From a virus: a stretch of 23,130 bases of DNA. Shown piece by piece: positions 16,825-22,615 of this stretch (positions are counted from its first letter, which is position 1; each line of letters begins with the position of its first letter). Under the pieces are notes generated by a model. That model was not told where the DNA came from. It did not search any database and worked only from the letters and a program-made list of their open reading frames with translations. A program made the translations under genes and the position numbers. The stretch is from positions 1 through 23,130 of IMG/VR virus record IMGVR_UViG_3300037635_002520; one strand, given 5' to 3'.

Positions 16825-16853
16825 ATAAGGCGTGTATATATTACGCGCCTTAT
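16825..16853 (+). terminator. Strong hairpin, probable terminator before the lysis genes
   Basis: ATAAGGCGTGTA (16825-16836) pairs with TACGCGCCTTAT (16842-16853): 12 pairs with one G-U, and a 5-base loop. It sits in the 169-base gap 16771-16939, the longest unfilled stretch of the late region. The tail after it is TATGTTTC, so termination would be partial. The rest of the gap (16854-16939) shows no clear ORF; it could hold a promoter for the following genes, but no convincing -35/-10 pair was found. Confidence 0.6.
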
Positions 16854-16939
16854 TATGTTTCAAAACGCTATTATCACTATCCGCACCGTGTTATAGTTCA
16901 CCCATCGGCGGCTTGTCCTGATTGGGTGAGCGTAAAAAA

Positions 16940-17401
16940 ATGATTGCGGAACTTGCGGCATTCAATGCCGCGTTTGGTGTGGTAAAACAGGTCTTATCTA
17001 ATGGCCGCGACATCGCCGATTGCGCCAAGCAAATCGGGGTGATGATTGGCGCTCAAGAAGATTGCCGCATCAAAAGCGAAAAGAAATCAAAATCAATCTG
17101 GTTCGCGCTCGCCGGAAAAGACACCAATGATTTTGAGGAATTTATGGCGCTCGAGAAAATGAAAACTCAGCGAGCCGAATTGCTGCAAACCTTGCAACTA
17201 TTTGGCCGACCAGGATTGAAAGGCGATTTCCTAAAATTTGAAGCCGATGCGAGAAAGCGGCGGCGAGAGGAAGCCGAGGAAGCGAAAAAGCAAAAAGAGA
17301 AATTATTCACTTGGGTCGCGGTGTCTCTCTTGTCCTCGATCGCCATCGGAATCTTTGTTGTCATGGTTTACTTGATCGGCCTCGAGCGGGGGCGATGGTG
17401 A
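16940..17401 (+). CDS. Membrane-anchored coiled-coil phage protein
   Basis: 153 residues from the ATG at 16940 (GGGTGAG 16924-16930 ahead; a TTG six codons upstream gives no better site). The N-terminal helix region (LAAFNAAFGVVKQVLSNGRDIADCAKQIG) is followed by SEKKSKSIWFALAGKDTNDFEEFMALEKMKTQRAELLQTLQLFGRPGL, a segment I recall from many phage small proteins of unknown role, then a basic coiled coil (ARKRRREEAEEAKKQ) and a C-terminal membrane span (TWVAVSLLSSIAIGIFVVMVYLIGL). The topology fits a tail-anchored inner-membrane protein. Location in front of the holin suggests lysis or entry control, but no function is known. Confidence 0.7.
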   Translation: MIAELAAFNAAFGVVKQVLSNGRDIADCAKQIGVMIGAQEDCRIKSEKKSKSIWFALAGKDTNDFEEFMALEKMKTQRAELLQTLQLFGRPGLKGDFLKFEADARKRRREEAEEAKKQKEKLFTWVAVSLLSSIAIGIFVVMVYLIGLERGRW

Positions 17402-17655
17402 TGGCCGATGGATTGACCGGAACCGGATCGGCACCGTTTAACATCGGGAGCCATATTCATGAGCAAACGAGGATGCGTGAGGCGATCGAAACTCATTTGG
17501 CGGATCAGAGGGCGGAAAAAGAGCATCGGGCCAATCACCGGCGCTTAGAGGCGCTCAGGGAGCAAAGCCTCGAGCTATCCAAATCTTATAACAAATTCGG
17601 GGCGGCAACCAAAGCAACCAAGCCGGAAGGCTCAAACGTAAATATTGAGGTGTGA
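17401..17655 (+). CDS. Small soluble coiled-coil protein
   Basis: 84 residues from the ATG at 17401, which overlaps the previous stop in TGATG; the GGGGG run at 17388-17392 is 8 bases ahead. The same frame is open further upstream but that part is overprinted on the preceding gene. The product starts MADGLTGTGSAPFNIGSHIHEQ, continues as a charged helix (RMREAIETHLADQRAEKEHRANHRRLEALREQSLELSKSYNKFG) and ends in a disordered tail. It has no membrane segment and lies between two membrane proteins. Function unknown; a cytoplasmic partner of the lysis membrane proteins is possible. Confidence 0.55.
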   Translation: MADGLTGTGSAPFNIGSHIHEQTRMREAIETHLADQRAEKEHRANHRRLEALREQSLELSKSYNKFGAATKATKPEGSNVNIEV

Positions 17656-17656
17656 A

Positions 17657-17971
17657 ATGAGCGCGAAACAATTACAGCCCGACAGCAAACTCGACGAATA
17701 TGATTTCGATCACGATGGCATTGTCACCGATGCGGAGATCGAGCGAGCCAAAGAAATCCGAGAGTTCGAGGATCAATCCCGAAAACACTTGGCTCAATTA
17801 CGGATCGCCAGGTGGACATTGATCGGCATGGGAGCCTTCACCGCCGCGATGTTTGCAATGCCGGTCGATCGCATCGAGGCTCTAAGTGATATTTCTAATT
17901 TGTTTTATATCTCGGGAGCGGGTATTGTGGGGGCGTTTATGGGCGCAACGGCATGGATGAGTAAAAAATGA
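17657..17971 (+). CDS. EF-hand membrane protein of the lysis cassette
   Basis: 104 residues from the ATG at 17657 (GAGG at 17647-17650). Residues 16-27 read DFDHDGIVTDAE: Asp at 1, 3 and 5, Gly at 6, hydrophobic at 8 and Glu at 12, a canonical EF-hand calcium loop. A charged helix follows, then two predicted membrane spans (IARWTLIGMGAFTAAMFAM and FYISGAGIVGAFMGATAW). The hairpin-type topology resembles small holins, with the EF-hand in the N-terminal soluble part. The stop overlaps the holin start as ATGA. A calcium-sensing holin-like or accessory protein is an attractive inference; EF-hand loops in phage proteins can also be structural. Confidence 0.72.
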   Translation: MSAKQLQPDSKLDEYDFDHDGIVTDAEIERAKEIREFEDQSRKHLAQLRIARWTLIGMGAFTAAMFAMPVDRIEALSDISNLFYISGAGIVGAFMGATAWMSKK

Positions 17972-18363
17972 TTGATAAATTGATCGGGCCAGTCACCGGA
18001 CTGTTAGACAAATTTGTTGAGGACAAGGATCAAAAGGCGGCACTCGCTCACGAGATTGCCACCATGTCCTCTAAACACGCGCAAGAGATTGCCCTCGCTC
18101 AGATACAACTCAACACGGCAGAAGCAGCAAGTGGAAGCACTTTTAAAGGTGGCTGGCGCCCTTTCATTGGTTGGATCTGCGGGCTTTCTTTTGGTTGGCA
18201 TTTTATCGGCAATCCTGTTGCCCTTTTTTTTGTAGCTTTAACGGGAACAGAAATCCCGCCATTGCCGGAATTTGACATGGGAACCCTCTTAACCGTTCTT
18301 GGCGGAATGCTCGGCATTGGCGGTTTGAGAACATATGAAAAGCAGAAAGGTTTGACGAAATGA
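17968..18363 (+). CDS. Holin, 3TM superfamily-like
   Basis: 131 residues. The N-terminal amphipathic region (LIGPVTGLLDKFVEDKDQKAALAHEIATMSSKHAQEIALAQIQLNTAEAAS) precedes the conserved FKGGWRPFIGWICGLSFGWHFIGNP, a second hydrophobic segment (VALFFVALTG) and a last span (GTLLTVLGGMLGIGGLRTYEK). The GWRP-x-GW motif and the ending LG-x-GG-RT-EK are hallmarks of the GTA-type 3TM holins. It would form holes in the inner membrane to release the amidase. The gene overlaps its neighbours by 4 bases at each end (ATGA), so it is coupled with the EF-hand protein and the amidase. Confidence 0.88.
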   Translation: MIDKLIGPVTGLLDKFVEDKDQKAALAHEIATMSSKHAQEIALAQIQLNTAEAASGSTFKGGWRPFIGWICGLSFGWHFIGNPVALFFVALTGTEIPPLPEFDMGTLLTVLGGMLGIGGLRTYEKQKGLTK

Positions 18364-18788
18364 GACACATCGACGAAATCATAATTCATTGCACCGCGAC
18401 CAACTCGAAATGGTACGCAGACCGACCGGTTGAGGATGTGGTCAAGGAAATCCGCCGGTGGCACGTTGAGGAACGCGGATGGCGCGACATAGGCTATCAC
18501 GCACTTATTCACCGCGATGGCTCGGTGGGATATGGAAGACCGGTCGAGCAATCGGGGGCGCATGTTGCCAAGATGAACAGAAACACCATCGGGGTCAGCC
18601 TGGTCGGTGGGCGCGGCGGTTGTGCCGATGATGAGTTTCTCGATAATTTCACACCGGAGCAAGAGGAAGCCTTGCGCGAATTAATCGTCGAATATAAAGC
18701 CAAGTTTCCGACGATCGAAAAGATCACCGGCCACAATTCCTACGCAACCAAGGCTTGCCCATGCTTTCACGTTGAGAGTTGGCTATAA
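18360..18788 (+). CDS. N-acetylmuramoyl-L-alanine amidase endolysin, T7 lysozyme-like
   Basis: 142 residues, a single Amidase_2 domain. Predicted zinc ligands are His10 (IIIHCTAT), His125 (ITGHNSY) and Cys133 (KACPCF), with Tyr46 (DIGYH) and Lys131 in the catalytic positions known from T7 lysozyme. It cleaves the amide bond between N-acetylmuramic acid and L-alanine. There is no signal peptide or cell-wall-binding domain, which fits holin-dependent release in a Gram-negative host. It overlaps the holin gene by 4 bases. All key residues are present, so it should be active. Confidence 0.95.
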   Translation: MRHIDEIIIHCTATNSKWYADRPVEDVVKEIRRWHVEERGWRDIGYHALIHRDGSVGYGRPVEQSGAHVAKMNRNTIGVSLVGGRGGCADDEFLDNFTPEQEEALRELIVEYKAKFPTIEKITGHNSYATKACPCFHVESWL

Positions 18789-18980
18789 GTGAATGAGATC
18801 GATGTCACCGACGATGGCGAGGTTTTGATCTCGAGCGGTGGCAAAAAGATCATTCATTTTTTCTTGCCGGAATCCGAGCGGCTCGAATTGGTTTTAAAGT
18901 TGCTCGAGAGTGTAAAAGAAAAGCCCGCCAAGGATGGCGGGCAAGTTGTCAGTTTTCAAGGCAGAGAGAAAACTGATTAA
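18789..18980 (+). CDS. Small unknown protein after the amidase
   Basis: 63 residues starting at a GTG that follows the amidase stop directly. Product: MNEIDVTDDGEVLISSGGKKIIHFF, then LPESERLELVLKLLESVKEK and a polar tail. The codon pattern resembles neighbouring genes and supports a real ORF. Its 3' end carries both the minus-strand terminator hairpin (18923-18942) and a second inverted repeat (18950-18975). Its stop and that of the convergent gene share TTAA. No family recognised. Confidence 0.5.
   Translation: MNEIDVTDDGEVLISSGGKKIIHFFLPESERLELVLKLLESVKEKPAKDGGQVVSFQGREKTD
18913..18942 (-). terminator. Rho-independent terminator of the minus-strand small-gene operon
   Basis: Read on the minus strand: GCCCGCC, loop ATCCTT, GGCGGGC, then TTTTCTTTT. 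Stem coordinates are 18923-18929 with 18936-18942, all seven pairs G-C. It is a textbook terminator for the operon ending at 18977 and lies inside the plus-strand ORF 18789-18980. Confidence 0.9.
18950..18975. terminator. Second inverted repeat at the convergent junction
   Basis: CAGTTTTC (18950-18957) and GAAAACTG (18968-18975) form an 8-bp stem with a 10-base loop, just before the overlapping convergent stops. It could end plus-strand late transcription (downstream ATTAATTAAAAC is AT-rich but has no T-run) or stabilise the 3' end. Confidence 0.45.
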
Positions 18981-19174
18981 TTAAAACTCTTGGCCTCGAG
19001 GAACTTGATCAAGACATCGCGCAAATCAGGTTCACCCCAAAAGGCAATCACCAACATCGCAAAGCCAACCCAAAAACCGGAAGCAACCACCGGCGCGGAA
19101 TATCTTTTGCGGTCTTTATATTCCCGCCGAGCCTTTGCCAATTCTGTTTCGGCTTTTTGATTCTCATCACTCAT
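18977..19174 (-). CDS. Small single-span membrane protein
   Basis: 65 residues from the ATG at 19174, which overlaps the previous gene's stop by 8 bases and has AGAGG upstream; the frame is open ten codons further but that part overprints the neighbour. A charged N-terminal helix (DENQKAETELAKARREYKDRKRY) precedes one membrane span (APVVASGFWVGFAMLVIAFWG) and a short amphipathic C-terminus. It is the last gene of the minus-strand operon. No family recognised; an inner membrane protein with a cytoplasmic N-terminus is likely. Confidence 0.65.
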   Translation of the reverse strand: MSDENQKAETELAKARREYKDRKRYSAPVVASGFWVGFAMLVIAFWGEPDLRDVLIKFLEAKSFN

Positions 19175-19409
19175 CACTTTCATCCTCTTTTGGTATTGCG
19201 CCAATTCCGGCGCACGTTTCGCATTCGCCTTTGATCACATCGATCACCCCAACATCACGATCGAAAGAGTGAGGCCGAGGTCGTTCGATCTCAACCTCAC
19301 CCCATCCGAAGCATTCGGGGCAATCAATGGCCTCGACATATTCACCGCCATCGATCGACATCAAAACGGTGCCGTTGAGCCGTTGAACGGTTGAGCTATT
19401 GATCGACAT
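19167..19409 (-). CDS. Small zinc-finger protein, two CxxC motifs
   Basis: 80 residues from the ATG at 19409 (AAGGA with 8-base spacing). Cys30-x2-Cys33-FGWG and Cys63-x2-Cys66-AGIG are two CxxCxGxG-type motifs like those of DnaJ zinc centres; together they should hold one zinc ion. Between them is a basic/polar stretch (IERPRPHSFDRDVGV). Such short phage zinc-finger proteins occur in early operons; whether this one contacts DNA, RNA or protein cannot be read. It overlaps the upstream gene by 14 bases. Confidence 0.72.
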   Translation of the reverse strand: MSINSSTVQRLNGTVLMSIDGGEYVEAIDCPECFGWGEVEIERPRPHSFDRDVGVIDVIKGECETCAGIGAIPKEDESDE

Positions 19410-19770
19410 ATGGGAAATCCTTTGGAGTGAGATCAGGCAAATTCTTTGCGGTTTCGCTTTCACTGGTCAATTCCCGAATCCGGAAAAAACCTCGATGCTC
19501 GGGGAATGCTTGCATATACCACCGCGCGTAGTATGGCCGGTGATTGTTATTCACTTTAAACGTCGATTTGCCATCGACATCGGCCTCATCGGTTTCCCAC
19601 CGGATACGCTCAAAAATGGCATAGGCCGAATAATTGTTGAAACCTCGAGAGGTCATTTCGCGGGTGAACTTAACAAACAAAATCCACACGTTCGGATTTT
19701 CTTGGTGGAACTTCAAAGCCGATTCCTCGAGTTCATCCTTTCGGGTTTTTACGCGGGTGAATAAATCCAT
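19396..19770 (-). CDS. Conserved phage protein of unknown function
   Basis: 124 residues from the ATG at 19770 (GGGGTGAT is 6 bases ahead; an in-frame GTG lies three codons upstream). Segment ENPNVWILFVKFTREMTSRGFNNYSAYAIFERIRWET followed by KVNNNHRPYYARWYMQAFPEHRGFFRIRELTSE is a pattern I have seen repeatedly in phage and prophage proteins, with the IFERIRWET and NNNHRPYYARW blocks most conserved. No catalytic motif is evident; its aromatic and arginine-rich blocks suggest nucleic-acid binding. No function can be assigned. Confidence 0.72.
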   Translation of the reverse strand: MDLFTRVKTRKDELEESALKFHQENPNVWILFVKFTREMTSRGFNNYSAYAIFERIRWETDEADVDGKSTFKVNNNHRPYYARWYMQAFPEHRGFFRIRELTSESETAKNLPDLTPKDFPYVDQ

Positions 19771-19775
19771 ATCAA

Positions 19776-19916
19776 TCACCCCGCGATCAACGGCACAAAA
19801 ACAAAGAGGCCGATGCCGAGAATGAACAGGCAGATCGCGCCAATGATGTCGCCGATGATGCCAAGGCTATTTTCCATATCGCGCATCAGAGCGCGGAGTT
19901 TGTTAAGGTGCGTCAT
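19776..19916 (-). CDS. 46-residue membrane micropeptide
   Basis: Short ORF in an otherwise unexplained gap. It begins MTHLNKLRALMRDMENSLG and continues with a single hydrophobic span (IIGDIIGAICLFILGIGLFVFVPLIAG). Its ATG overlaps the upstream stop as TAATG and its stop overlaps the next gene's leader, so it is embedded in the same operon. The topology resembles tiny phage inner-membrane proteins. No homology recognised. Confidence 0.6.
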   Translation of the reverse strand: MTHLNKLRALMRDMENSLGIIGDIIGAICLFILGIGLFVFVPLIAG

Positions 19917-20098
19917 TATTCTATCCCCCAATATTCAGAAGCCTTTTCATCCATAAACGCATGGCCACAGGCAATGAACGTTGACTTATACCAGTCGCGG
20001 AAGTTTTCGCCCTCATCCTTAACATCGTCAAAGTAAGCGCGAAGAACATCTAAATCGTGGCCGGTGATCTCTATGGTTTGCTCAATCTTGATTTTCAT
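19916..20098 (-). CDS. Small acidic protein of unknown function
   Basis: 60 residues: MKIKIEQTIEITGHDLDVLRAYF, DDVKDEGENFRDWYKSTFIACGHAF and MDEKASEYWGIE. GAGGTGA lies 9 bases ahead of the ATG. The overlap with the upstream gene is ATGA and with the downstream gene TAATG. The sequence is a strand followed by helices with an acidic surface; no family recognised. Possible small regulatory or inhibitor protein, but that is a guess from size and charge only. Confidence 0.6.
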   Translation of the reverse strand: MKIKIEQTIEITGHDLDVLRAYFDDVKDEGENFRDWYKSTFIACGHAFMDEKASEYWGIE

Positions 20099-20301
20099 AG
20101 AAATGTCACCTCTATGCTGATGTCAATGCAACCATCACCGGAGATGGTTCCGATGGAATCTTGCGGATTATATTCAACATTATCTTGCGCCAGTTGCTTA
20201 ATTACTGCGTTCGCAATTTCACCCGCAAGCTGTCTATCCATCATGCCAATGGTGTACTTGAACTTGCATTCTTGGCCGAGGTATTGGTTTTCATTTTCCA
20301 T
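20095..20301 (-). CDS. First gene of the minus-strand small-gene operon, unknown
   Basis: 68 residues from the ATG at 20301, with AAGGA at a 9-base spacing inside an 18-base leader that recurs before the methyltransferase gene; an in-frame TTG lies three codons upstream. Product: MENENQYLGQECKFKYTIGMMDRQLAGEIANAVIKQLAQDNVEYNPQDS and a strand-like end (CIDISIEVTFL). No family recognised. It is the promoter-proximal gene of the six-gene minus-strand cluster. Confidence 0.6.
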   Translation of the reverse strand: MENENQYLGQECKFKYTIGMMDRQLAGEIANAVIKQLAQDNVEYNPQDSIGTISGDGCIDISIEVTFL

Positions 20302-20302
20302 T

Positions 20303-20320
20303 TTATTCAATCCTTATTCA
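20303..20320 (-). repeat. Shared 18-base leader, copy 1
   Basis: TGAATAAGGATTGAATAA on the minus strand, directly upstream of the ATG at 20301. An identical 18-base stretch precedes the methyltransferase start at 22615. It holds the AAGGA ribosome binding site and continues beyond it on both sides. Confidence 0.7.
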
Positions 20321-20335
20321 GTTGGTTCGTGCCGC

Positions 20336-20364
20336 TAGAATATAGACCCCGAATATATTTGCAA
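20336..20364 (-). promoter_or_regulatory. Possible promoter and operator for the minus-strand operon
   Basis: TTGCAA (20359-20364) and TATTCT (minus strand, 20337-20342) with a 16-base spacer form a plausible -35/-10 pair. Two GAATATA direct repeats (20338-20344 and 20351-20357, 13 bases apart) overlap it and could bind a regulator. Low certainty. Confidence 0.35.
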
Positions 20365-20384
20365 GAGGTTTCGGAAATATTTTA

Positions 20385-20412
20385 TTGATCTTAGATATAT
20401 TTTTGTTAATTT
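20385..20412 (+). promoter_or_regulatory. Possible plus-strand early promoter
   Basis: TTGATC (20385-20390) and TAATTT (20407-20412) are 16 bases apart in an AT-rich stretch of the divergent intergenic region 20302-20438. The match to consensus is partial. AGAGGA follows as the ribosome binding site of the gene at 20439. Confidence 0.3.
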
Positions 20413-20438
20413 AGGCTCGAGCAGCAAAGAGGAAAAAC

Positions 20439-20630
20439 ATGGCTTACACAAATTTTATGATGGTGATCCGCGAGGATGTGCATGATGCCTTGCATCACCT
20501 AAAGAAAAGCACTCGGGTGCCAATGGCAGTTCATGCCGAGCAATTCATCATCGATGGCTTGAAAAAATACGGCATCAAGGTTCCGGATTATCAACCCGAT
20601 CCAATCGATCAGGATCGTTCCAATGGTTAA
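20439..20630 (+). CDS. Ribbon-helix-helix-like small DNA-binding protein
   Basis: 63 residues. MAYTNFMMVIREDVHDALHHLKKSTRVPMAVHAEQFIIDGLKKYGI has the strand-helix-helix pattern of Arc/MetJ-type repressors: a short N-terminal strand (FMMVIRED), a first helix (DALHHLKKST) and a second helix (AVHAEQFIIDGLKKY). The rest is a proline-rich tail. It is the first gene on its side of a divergent intergenic region with candidate operator repeats, which fits a transcription regulator. The assignment is from fold pattern only. Its stop overlaps the nuclease gene by 8 bases. Confidence 0.55.
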   Translation: MAYTNFMMVIREDVHDALHHLKKSTRVPMAVHAEQFIIDGLKKYGIKVPDYQPDPIDQDRSNG

Positions 20631-21039
20631 TGTAAAACAAAAAGGCGCAGGGTTTGAGCGAGATGTCGCAAACCACCTCGAGGATTTGCTCGGAATCAAG
20701 TTCTCGAGAAACCCATTCGAGCAGCAACGCCAGGCAAACCAACCCGATCTCATTGCCGATGATCCGGATTTCCCATTCTCGATCGAATGCAAGAGATACA
20801 AAGGCGGCGAGTTTATGAAAGCCTGGTGGACGCAATCGGACAATGCCGCTCGAGCCTCAAATAAGTTGCCTTGCGTGATTTATAAGTTCGATCGCAAACC
20901 GGTGATGGTGGCCGTTGATTGGAAAGCCATCGCAGCAATGACCGGAATCGGCCTCAATGATGATGGCCTCATTTTTATGAATCTCGAGTCATTCGCTTTT
21001 ATGGCGCGGGAAATCATGGCGGGGAGATCAATCGGATGA
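20623..21039 (+). CDS. PD-(D/E)XK nuclease, Holliday junction resolvase-like
   Basis: 138 residues. GAGFERDVANHLEDLLG supplies Glu12. QPDLIADD holds Asp42 and FSIECKRYKGG holds Glu55-x-Lys57, the complete E...PD...E-x-K active site of the family. The spacing resembles archaeal Hjc and phage junction resolvases. A later conserved-looking AAR-SNKLPCVIYK-DRKPVMV strand region completes the fold. It would resolve branched or junction DNA before packaging, or act in replication and recombination with the exonuclease encoded next. Overlap with the next gene is ATGA. Substrate is inferred; a different structure-specific nuclease is possible. Confidence 0.8.
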   Translation: MVNVKQKGAGFERDVANHLEDLLGIKFSRNPFEQQRQANQPDLIADDPDFPFSIECKRYKGGEFMKAWWTQSDNAARASNKLPCVIYKFDRKPVMVAVDWKAIAAMTGIGLNDDGLIFMNLESFAFMAREIMAGRSIG

Positions 21040-21719
21040 GCGATCAATATAAAGGCGATCGATTCGTTTATTTCGATCTCGAGACAATTCCAAGCCAATC
21101 GCCGGAATATCTCAAGCGATGCCTCGGGAAAGTAAAACCGCCGGCATCGATCAAGAAACCGGAGTCGATCGAGAAATGGTACGCAGAGAGCGCAGAGGGA
21201 GCCGCACAGGAGCTTTTTGGCAAATCATCGTTCGATGGTGGCCGAGGGCATATTTGCACCATTGCATGGGCAAAAAACGATGATGAGGTGAAATGTTTTC
21301 ACGCGGCAACCCTCGAGGATGAAAAGCCGTTGATCAGCGCGTTCTTTAACGATCTCGATAAATACCATTCGGAAACCCTGGTCGGTCACAATATCATCGG
21401 ATTCGACATCGGATTCATTCGCAAACGCGCCATCGCGCTCGGGGTGCAATTACCAGGCGCATATAAATTGCCGCGTGATCCGAAACCTTGGGATAAAAAA
21501 ATTCATGACACGATGATTATGTGGGCCGGATCAGGAAAAACGATCTCGATGGATGATCTTTGTGATATTTTCGGCATTGCCGGAAAAGATGATTTCGATG
21601 GCTCAATGGTGGCCGATGCATGGGCCAACGGTGAACACGCAAAAATCGCAGAATATTGTCAACAAGATGTCGCTCGAACTCGAGAGATACACAAAAGATT
21701 TCTCGCGGTTGGGTGGTGA
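21036..21719 (+). CDS. 3'-5' exonuclease, PolB proofreading type (DEDDy)
   Basis: 227 residues. Exo I is YFDLETIP (Asp14, Glu16), Exo II is GHNIIGFD (His118 to Asp124) and Exo III is YCQQD (Tyr207, Asp211), so all DEDDy metal ligands are present. HDTMIMWAGSGKTISMDDLCDIFG in the middle is typical of the stand-alone predicted exonucleases related to the PolB exonuclease domain (DNA_pol_B_exo2). The protein has no polymerase domain. It probably trims 3' ends during replication or recombination. It overlaps the resolvase-like gene by 4 bases and is followed directly by the helix-turn-helix gene. Confidence 0.9.
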   Translation: MSDQYKGDRFVYFDLETIPSQSPEYLKRCLGKVKPPASIKKPESIEKWYAESAEGAAQELFGKSSFDGGRGHICTIAWAKNDDEVKCFHAATLEDEKPLISAFFNDLDKYHSETLVGHNIIGFDIGFIRKRAIALGVQLPGAYKLPRDPKPWDKKIHDTMIMWAGSGKTISMDDLCDIFGIAGKDDFDGSMVADAWANGEHAKIAEYCQQDVARTREIHKRFLAVGW

Positions 21720-21720
21720 T

Positions 21721-21981
21721 ATGAAATTGACGAGAGAAATATACGAATTGCATTATCGGAAAAAATGGTTGGAACAGAGGCAAAGAGAGAAAAAGAAAAG
21801 ATTCGATGATTCGATCGATGAATCAATCAACGCAAAAGATATTTCGCCAATGAGCAAAAGAGCCGCGCAAATCAATGAAATGATGAAAGCGGGGATGAAG
21901 CAAAGAGAAATCGCAAAGGCGCTCAATGTATCGCCTCGAAATATTAGCGATATGAAAAGCCGCCACAATTTGCCGAGATAA
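21721..21981 (+). CDS. Small helix-turn-helix protein
   Basis: 86 residues from the ATG at 21721, one base after the exonuclease stop; the frame is open far upstream but that region is overprinted on the exonuclease. The N-terminal half is a very basic helix (YRKKWLEQRQREKKKRF). The C-terminal part, KRAAQINEMMKAGMKQREIA followed by KALNVSPRNISDMKSRHN, is a clear helix-turn-helix: MKQREIAKALNVS-RNISDMKSRH, with the recognition helix at the end. It is probably a DNA-binding regulator of early genes. The minus-strand terminator starts 2 bases after its stop. Confidence 0.72.
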   Translation: MKLTREIYELHYRKKWLEQRQREKKKRFDDSIDESINAKDISPMSKRAAQINEMMKAGMKQREIAKALNVSPRNISDMKSRHNLPR

Positions 21982-21982
21982 G

Positions 21983-22011
21983 AAAAAACCCCGAAGCCAA
22001 AAGCCTCGGGG
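21983..22011 (-). terminator. Terminator at the second convergent junction
   Basis: On the minus strand CCCCGAGGC, loop TTTTG, GCTTCGGGG (21989-22011, one mismatch), then a six-T run. It ends the methyltransferase operon. On the plus strand the same stem lacks a T-run, so it would be a weaker terminator for the exonuclease operon. Confidence 0.88.
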
Positions 22012-22015
22012 CAAT

Positions 22016-22615
22016 TTAAAGCCGCTCGAGAACCATAAAAAACGAATGATGAATCCGCGCATGTTTTTGCGTCTTTTTGCGTTCGTTTTCCTTTTGCGGA
22101 ATCGGCATTCTATTCTTTGCCGATAGAACGAACAAATCTTTCAACCGAAACATTCCACCCATCCATTGCGTGATGTTGATGTGGGTGGGATGATGCCGAT
22201 GGTTGTGAATTATATCTTGGCATTTAATGACCATAATTCCGCGTTTTCTTAAAACACGATAAGCCTCGACGATCGTTTTAGTGTAATGATCTTGCAATTC
22301 ATCATATCGCCAATATCCGCCGAATCTTTTTGCCATGATCGAATTGTGATCTCGGGCAGCTTTCACATAGGTTAAAAATGGCGGATCAAAAACCATCGAA
22401 AAGATCGAGGCATCATCCAAAGGCAAGTGATCACTCGAGGCTTTCACAACGTCTTGACGTTGGGGGTCGATGTCGAATTTCAAGGCCGGTTCATTTATGT
22501 TTTTGTAAAACATCCCATTCCCAAAAGTGACATCGGCATCAAAACGATCGATGCCACATAATTCCATTATGTTGAGAATGATTTCGGTTTGGTCGGTATT
22601 ATGTGATTTTATCAT
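22016..22615 (-). CDS. DNA methyltransferase (DPPF type)
   Basis: 199 residues. DADVTFGNGMFYKN (26-39) is a motif I-like SAM-binding loop, followed by LKFDIDP (45-51) and the catalytic motif IV DPPF at 77-80. VIKCQDII near the middle and the later R-H-rich region complete a class I methyltransferase fold. DPPF/DPPY active sites belong to exocyclic-amino methylases, so the target is adenine N6 or cytosine N4; which one cannot be read. No restriction enzyme gene is adjacent, so it looks like an orphan phage methylase used for protection or regulation. The 18-base leader with AAGGA precedes the ATG. Confidence 0.85.
   Translation of the reverse strand: MIKSHNTDQTEIILNIMELCGIDRFDADVTFGNGMFYKNINEPALKFDIDPQRQDVVKASSDHLPLDDASIFSMVFDPPFLTYVKAARDHNSIMAKRFGGYWRYDELQDHYTKTIVEAYRVLRKRGIMVIKCQDIIHNHRHHPTHINITQWMGGMFRLKDLFVLSAKNRMPIPQKENERKKTQKHARIHHSFFMVLERL

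Noticed and set aside
21553-21720. Upstream extension of the helix-turn-helix ORF to an ATG at 21553
   Set aside because: That part is overprinted on the exonuclease active-site region; the ATG at 21721, one base after the exonuclease stop, is the natural start.
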